The notes beneath the pieces were generated by a model, which ran no database searches, was not told where the DNA came from, and saw only the letters and a program-made list of their open reading frames with translations. A DNA stretch of 9,207 nt from Sedimentibacter sp. (GTDB lineage: Bacteria; Bacillota; Clostridia; Tissierellales; Sedimentibacteraceae), in contig JAQSYS010000048.1 of the NCBI GenBank assembly GCA_029256005.1, positions 1-9,207 on the forward strand, read 5' to 3'. Positions 5,798-9,207 of this stretch are shown in pieces (position 1 is the first letter of the stretch; the number at the start of each line of letters is the position of its first letter). The translations under genes and the position numbers were made by a program.

Positions 5798-5828
5798 ATT
5801 ATATTTTATGCACAGGAAATAAAACAGT
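5798..5828 (-). promoter_or_regulatory. tentative promoter region of the Amidase_3 gene
   Basis: On the minus strand CATAAAAT (5810-5803) lies 16 nt after an AC (5828-5827), loosely like mother-cell sigma-E/K promoters (CATAnnnT -10). A plain TATAAT (5803-5798) overlaps its end, but has no clear -35. Both readings are weak in such AT-rich DNA. Confidence 0.25.
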
Positions 5829-5867
5829 GAGTGTATAGATTTACTATAACTATTATTGTTAATAATG

Positions 5868-6017
5868 TTAGTTAAAATTTTGTCCGTTCTTTATTGCTTC
5901 ATATAATACCTTTATCTCATCTTCACCTTTAGAATTTAAATACTTTTCCTTAACATTTTCGAATCCTGCTTCTTCTAAGTATTGTTCTATTACATTTATC
6001 ATATCTTGAATATTCAT
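5868..6017 (-). CDS. 49-residue small acidic helical protein, unknown function
   Basis: The reverse strand encodes MNIQDMINVIEQYLEEAG, then FENVKEKYLNSKGEDEIK, then a short tail ending in NFN. It is a soluble, mostly helical-looking, charged peptide with no signal sequence or membrane segment. AAGGAG (6033-6028) lies 10 nt upstream of the ATG, and a promoter-like TTGAAC/TATAAT pair lies just beyond. Codon use (GAA, AAA, AAT, ATA) resembles the neighbours. It lies between the DUF434 and Amidase_3 genes, in the same direction, about 90 nt from the former and 100 nt from the latter. No clear terminator follows it. I do not recognise a family. Confidence 0.6.
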   Translation of the reverse strand: MNIQDMINVIEQYLEEAGFENVKEKYLNSKGEDEIKVLYEAIKNGQNFN

Positions 6018-6042
6018 TATAGAACTACTCCTTTTTTATATT

Positions 6043-6072
6043 ATTATATAGGTTTTATGCTTTTTGGTTCAA
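6043..6072 (-). promoter_or_regulatory. promoter for the 49-residue ORF
   Basis: On the minus strand TTGAAC (6072-6067) is followed after 18 nt by TATAAT (6048-6043). The predicted start of transcription is only a few nt before the AAGGAG at 6033-6028, giving a very short leader. Confidence 0.5.
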
Positions 6073-6107
6073 ACATTCATATTTATATAATAGAGAAGCA
6101 ATTAATA

Positions 6108-6821
6108 TCAGTGCAAATCTATAATCCATGCATCTTTTATATTATCTTCAACAATTTTTTTAGACAAGTTAAACCAACTTTTACATTCATCCAATATAAT
6201 TGAATCACCGGTTACAATTCTTTCCATATGTGATAATACACCATCAACATTGGGAATCAGTTCAACTTCAACCGTCACACCCCATAATTCAGAGCATTCA
6301 AATATTCTGCTTTTTAATCTTCCTGAATTAGAAACGGGTGAATCCAAATAAAATTTAACCATAGGAACCGATAATTCTTTTAATGTTTTACCAATCAGTT
6401 CTAATGCAATATCCGTCTTATCAATTAGTCTATATGTGCCTCGAAGCCCTGCCAAATCTCTTAACACTCCATCTTTTCCTAACAACAATGGACTTCCTGA
6501 CAAAGCAACTTCTAAATTTATTATCAAATTAAACCCATCAATAAATAAACATCCTTCCTTTGCATATTCCAACGAAAGCATTGTTGATTTTCTTTTTTCG
6601 CAATCTGCAGATGAAGATGTTGTTCTTTGAACAGCGGATCTTGCCCTTGCAGAAAGCTGATGGTGATTGCCTGTCAATTCAATGATTGGTTTTATTTTAT
6701 ATCCTCGGTCTAACAACCATTGAACCTCTTCCTGGGCAATCATTAATTTTTTTATGTTTTCTGATGAAAAATTCTTACTATCTCCAGGGTCAAATCCCCT
6801 CTTGACTATTTTTCCGGTCAA
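6108..6821 (-). CDS. DUF434-family protein with a PIN/NYN-like C-terminal half
   Basis: This 237-residue protein matches the conserved uncharacterised DUF434 family: KRGFDPGD (7-14), AQEEVQWLLDRGYK (29-42) and IELTGNHHQLSARARSAVQR (47-66) are its N-terminal hallmarks. The C-terminal half begins with LFIDGFNLIINLEVALSGSP (92-111). It continues with LRDLAGLRG, FYLDSPVSNSGRLK (157-170), VTGDSIILDE (203-212) and ends WIIDL. The DGFN motif followed by spaced acidic residues (Asp95, Asp160, Asp206, Asp211) resembles PIN/NYN metal-dependent nucleases; that is inference, and the function is not established. The start is a TTG at 6821; its ribosome binding site is poor (GGTAAT), but the frame closes at a stop just upstream, so the N-terminus is right within a few residues. 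A perfect palindrome lies upstream. It appears monocistronic. Confidence 0.85.
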   Translation of the reverse strand: MTGKIVKRGFDPGDSKNFSSENIKKLMIAQEEVQWLLDRGYKIKPIIELTGNHHQLSARARSAVQRTTSSSADCEKRKSTMLSLEYAKEGCLFIDGFNLIINLEVALSGSPLLLGKDGVLRDLAGLRGTYRLIDKTDIALELIGKTLKELSVPMVKFYLDSPVSNSGRLKSRIFECSELWGVTVEVELIPNVDGVLSHMERIVTGDSIILDECKSWFNLSKKIVEDNIKDAWIIDLH

Positions 6822-6841
6822 AGCATTACCAGCTTTCTTTT

Positions 6842-6865
6842 AAGTATAATTATGTTATTATACTT
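6842..6865. repeat. perfect 9-bp inverted repeat upstream of the DUF434 gene
   Basis: AAGTATAAT and ATTATACTT are perfect arms around TATGTT, centred about 33 nt before the TTG start. On the minus strand one arm contains TATAAT, so the repeat may overlap the -10 and act as an operator. A second TATAAT occurs on the minus strand around 6883-6892. Neither has a clear -35. Confidence 0.4.
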
Positions 6866-6935
6866 TTACAATTTTTGAAATCATTATACTATAAAAATAA
6901 ACCGGAACATTATTTAATAATTTATTGATGATAAC

Positions 6936-7688
6936 TTAAATTGTCCATTGGTTATGAATTATGCCAACTAACATCCAAACGCCTTCATATTCTTCAAATA
7001 CCAATCTGAGACTTTGCCAATCTATTCCTTCATATTCTGGATTAATTTCAGGAATATAATATTCAACTACAATTGCTTTCTTATAAACATCAAACTGATT
7101 TTCAATCATATTACCAATACTTAAAACTTCATTGTATCCGATTTCATCAACATTAACAAAATCTTCTGTATAAATGAATTTGTCATAGTATTCACTTGGA
7201 GTTAACTGTATTTCATCTCCCCTGCCATCATAATATCCCCATAGATACAGATTATTATCTTTATAGAAATTCTTCAAATTTTCTTTGGTAAAAACAACAT
7301 CTTTTTCTATAGATACATTTGTATAAGGAGTAAATCTGATTCCTTTTAAAGGGTGCACATATTCTGCTAACTTTTCAGCATCTTTATTTTTTATTAAACT
7401 AATTACTTTTTCTGATGTTTCTTTTATTATTTTTTCAGCGTATTCTGGTTTAATAATACCTTCGTCTGTCAATTCATATTCCAAAGGTTTTTCAGCATTT
7501 TGATTATATTTATCTGTAATGGAATTTACTATAGTTTTAAGCAAATTAATAGTAAAGCTTATTGGTACTATTTTAATATCATACGCCGATAACGGAATCG
7601 TTCTAATGCTTTGAGCATATATTGGAACAGCAATAACAGTACTTAATGCTACAGTCAATAATAAACTTCTAATTATTTTATTTTTCAT
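6936..7688 (-). CDS. exported protein of unknown function
   Basis: The 250-residue product has a clear signal peptide (KNKIIR, hydrophobic core, cleavage near IYA-Q at 25/26) and no lipobox cysteine, so it should be secreted. After a variable region it has a helical stretch at about 80-112 (IIKETSEKVISLIKNKDAEKLAEYV). A mixed domain follows (about 112-250): HPLKGIRFTPY, LYLWGYYDGRGDEI, then strand-like repeats ending LRLVFEEYEGVWMLVGIIHNQWTI. This C-terminal module, which I associate with secreted Firmicute proteins, is reminiscent of NTF2-like folds, but that is only an impression. The ATG at 7688 is chosen because AAAGGTGA lies about 5 nt upstream; the GTG three codons earlier overlaps that site. 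It follows the DMT permease gene by 72 nt; whether it is co-transcribed is unclear. Confidence 0.8.
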   Translation of the reverse strand: MKNKIIRSLLLTVALSTVIAVPIYAQSIRTIPLSAYDIKIVPISFTINLLKTIVNSITDKYNQNAEKPLEYELTDEGIIKPEYAEKIIKETSEKVISLIKNKDAEKLAEYVHPLKGIRFTPYTNVSIEKDVVFTKENLKNFYKDNNLYLWGYYDGRGDEIQLTPSEYYDKFIYTEDFVNVDEIGYNEVLSIGNMIENQFDVYKKAIVVEYYIPEINPEYEGIDWQSLRLVFEEYEGVWMLVGIIHNQWTI

Positions 7689-7721
7689 TATAATCACCTT
7701 TCATTTTTTTTTAAAACCCAT

Positions 7722-7750
7722 ATATATTTGACGATTAATTGATATATTTG
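7722..7750. repeat. 9-bp direct repeat, 20-bp period
   Basis: ATATATTTG occurs at 7722-7730 and 7742-7750, exactly 20 bp apart (about two helical turns), in the gap between the permease stop and the exported-protein start. It could be a tandem regulator site; AT-richness makes chance likely. Confidence 0.25.
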
Positions 7751-7760
7751 TTCCAATGAT

Positions 7761-8705
7761 TTATATCATATTATCCTCTTTATCTTTTATTTTTAATTTT
7801 AGGTTCATCATGGCAATAGATGATAATAATAAAACAATTCCCATCACATTTATGATACTAAGTTTTTCCTTAAATAATATGACACCTATCAATGTGGCAA
7901 CAACTGTTTCCACTGAAGCAATAACAGGTATTCTGGACACTTCAAGGTTCTTTCTCAAGCCACCCATGTAAAGCATATAAGAGCCTACTGTTGGAATTAG
8001 CCCATATCCAATTGAATAAATCCAAAACTTAACACCTGACACTGCTACAATTGATTCCCATGGTGCTGTAAATATGCCAAGTGTGAGCCAGCCAAAGAAA
8101 AAACTGTAAAAAATCACTGTAAACGGATGAATGTTGCCTGATGCAATTTTGCCGATTATTGTAACCAAACTATAAAGAAAAGCTGCTGCTATCCCAAATA
8201 TTATTCCTGCCGCAGATAATTTGAAATATGATAAATTTCCACCGGTAACCATTAAAAAACAGCCGACAATATTTAATAACAATGAAAGAATCTTTATTAT
8301 TCCTATTTGTTCCTTGAAAAATATTACTGACATTATGCACACAAACACAGGCGCAGTATATAAAAGTATAGATGCAGTTGCAACTCCAACACTTTCGATA
8401 CTTGAATTGTAGCAAAGATTAAAAAGAGCCTGAGACAATATCCCTAACAACAAACATTGTATAAGACTTTTTTTATCAATTTTAAACATTTTAGTTCCGC
8501 CTCTAAACAGCATAATAGGAATGAGTATCAAAAACCCCATAAAAAGCCTCATAAATGCTGTCAATGTAGAATCTGCTCCTACACCATTCAATAATTTTAC
8601 AAACAACCCGATTGTTCCCCACAATACCCCGGCTGCAAAAACCATTACATATCCGATATCATCACTTGAAAATGTTTGTTTTACCAGTTTCATTAACTTG
8701 TTCAT
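7761..8705 (-). CDS. DMT-superfamily (EamA) permease
   Basis: This is an integral membrane protein of the drug/metabolite transporter superfamily with two EamA repeats and about ten hydrophobic helices. Repeat one covers roughly residues 18-152 (starts VMVFAAGVLWGTIGLFVK). Repeat two covers 163-295 (starts AAGIIFGIAAAFLYSLVTIIGK). The sequence SVETVVATLIGVILFKEKL in the last repeat is a family hallmark. The C-terminus is short and charged. Members export amino acids or other small metabolites; the substrate cannot be read from the sequence. I prefer the ATG at 8705 (314 residues): it has AAGG six nt upstream and places helix 1 near the N-terminus as usual. The ATG at 8762 would add 19 polar residues, with no real ribosome binding site. 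Confidence 0.9.
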   Translation of the reverse strand: MNKLMKLVKQTFSSDDIGYVMVFAAGVLWGTIGLFVKLLNGVGADSTLTAFMRLFMGFLILIPIMLFRGGTKMFKIDKKSLIQCLLLGILSQALFNLCYNSSIESVGVATASILLYTAPVFVCIMSVIFFKEQIGIIKILSLLLNIVGCFLMVTGGNLSYFKLSAAGIIFGIAAAFLYSLVTIIGKIASGNIHPFTVIFYSFFFGWLTLGIFTAPWESIVAVSGVKFWIYSIGYGLIPTVGSYMLYMGGLRKNLEVSRIPVIASVETVVATLIGVILFKEKLSIINVMGIVLLLSSIAMMNLKLKIKDKEDNMI

Positions 8706-8786
8706 ATTTTGCCTTGTCGGAAATTTTCCGGACCTTTCAATTTTAGTCGTTAAATTATACATTGTCTTTATTTCTCAATCGCATTC

Positions 8787-8815
8787 ATTATATCATGAAA
8801 TCAGAATTATGGAAA
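8787..8815 (-). promoter_or_regulatory. extended -10 promoter for the DMT permease
   Basis: The minus strand reads TTTCCA (8815-8810), 17 nt, then TATAAT (8792-8787) preceded by TGA. The perfect extended -10 compensates for the weak -35. It would give a leader of about 75 nt to the preferred start. Confidence 0.65.
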
Positions 8816-8851
8816 CTAAGTATCACTGCTTGAAATATTCATAAAAACTTA

Positions 8852-8880
8852 TTGACAATTTAAAAAATAAGGGATATTTT
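8852..8880 (+). promoter_or_regulatory. promoter for the DUF3788 gene
   Basis: A consensus TTGACA (8852-8857) is followed after exactly 17 nt by TATTTT (8875-8880). The gene starts 46 nt downstream. Confidence 0.7.
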
Positions 8881-8926
8881 GGTATTACAAAGATTGTAAA
8901 ATATTTTAAAAAGGAAAGTGATTGTA

Positions 8927-9207
8927 ATGGATTGGAGCGAAAGTTATACAATTGACAAAAACCCTTCATTAAAGGAAATAAGTGATTATATTAATAATCC
9001 ACTCTGGAATAAATTAACTGAATTTATTGAAAAGACATATTTGGTTAAACCACAAATTGAATATAGTAAATGCTCAATGGTACCAGGCTGGAATGTGAAA
9101 TACAAAAAGGGAAGCAGATCCATATGCACATTATATCCTAACCAAAACTTTTTTACATGCTTGATATGTGTGGGCAGCAAGGAAGTAGTTGAAGTAGAGT
9201 TATTGCT
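8927..9207 (+). CDS. DUF3788 family protein, N-terminal part
   Basis: The frame is open from the ATG at 8927 to the window end (93 codons plus 2 nt), so the C-terminus is missing. An AAGGAAAG ribosome binding site (8911-8918) lies 8 nt upstream. The segment YSKCSMVPGWNVKYKKGSRS (46-65), followed by CTLYPNQNFFTCLICVG, is the recognisable core of DUF3788 proteins, small soluble proteins of unknown function seen in Firmicutes and Bacteroidetes. It is transcribed divergently from the DMT permease gene from its own promoter. Confidence 0.8.
   Translation, partial: MDWSESYTIDKNPSLKEISDYINNPLWNKLTEFIEKTYLVKPQIEYSKCSMVPGWNVKYKKGSRSICTLYPNQNFFTCLICVGSKEVVEVELL

Noticed and set aside
5821..5870. Imperfect inverted repeat (AACTA...TAGTT) after the 49-residue ORF as a terminator
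   Set aside because: The stem has a mismatch and a wobble pair, is all AT, and no T run follows on the minus strand.
3349..6017. A new defence or toxin-antitoxin system built from the small ORF and its neighbours
   Set aside because: No toxin, nuclease-antitoxin pairing, mobile element or overlapping gene pair is visible; the genes have separate promoters and terminators.
8521..8844. Plus-strand ORF of 107 codons overlapping the DMT permease start
   Set aside because: It is antisense to transmembrane helices and crosses the permease promoter; no start signals.

Overview
The window reads as ordinary chromosome from a low-GC Gram-positive anaerobe, most likely a clostridial or Tissierellia-type Firmicute. 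This rests on the strongly AT-rich intergenic DNA, near-consensus AGGAGG ribosome binding sites, frequent TTG/GTG starts, hairpin-plus-T-run terminators, and the protein types (NlpC/P60 and Amidase_3 hydrolases with bacterial SH3 domains, SHOCT, DUF434, DUF3788). A genus cannot be fixed by eye. There are no tRNA, rRNA, CRISPR, phage or IS genes. I see no obvious multi-gene defence or biosynthetic system.

Layout, left to right. 1-182 (minus) is the N-terminus of a glycine-rich protein that runs off the window. 335-1108 (minus) is a secreted SH3-NlpC/P60 peptidoglycan hydrolase with a good terminator. It is divergent from 1370-1927 (plus), the DNA-3-methyladenine glycosylase I gene tag; both promoters are visible in the 261-bp gap. 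Convergent to tag is 1979-2374 (minus), a small membrane protein with a SHOCT tail. Next is a 5'-truncated gene remnant (2518-2679, minus) that still has its terminator.

2747-4819 (minus) is a probable three-gene transcription unit, read right to left: a carbon-nitrogen hydrolase (nitrilase superfamily), a small nitroreductase and a GNAT acetyltransferase, closed by a terminator at 2682-2711. A 13-codon ORF with its own ribosome binding site overlaps the start of the hydrolase. 5010-5765 (minus) is an Amidase_3/SH3 cell-wall amidase without a signal peptide and with one canonical zinc ligand replaced. A 49-residue small protein (5868-6017, minus) has its own promoter. 6108-6821 (minus) is a DUF434-family protein whose C-terminal half carries a DGFN-type acidic signature suggestive of a PIN/NYN-like nuclease, with a perfect palindrome just upstream.

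6936-7688 (minus) encodes an exported protein of unknown function. 7761-8705 (minus) is a ten-helix DMT/EamA permease, and divergent from it is the start of a DUF3788 protein (8927 onward, plus) with a TTGACA promoter.

The genes look like independent housekeeping or accessory units. Two are cell-wall hydrolases sharing an SH3b module, and only the 2747-4819 cluster looks like an operon. The most useful leads are the DUF434 protein, the atypical amidase, the truncated gene remnant, the small ORFs and several perfect inverted repeats in promoter regions.
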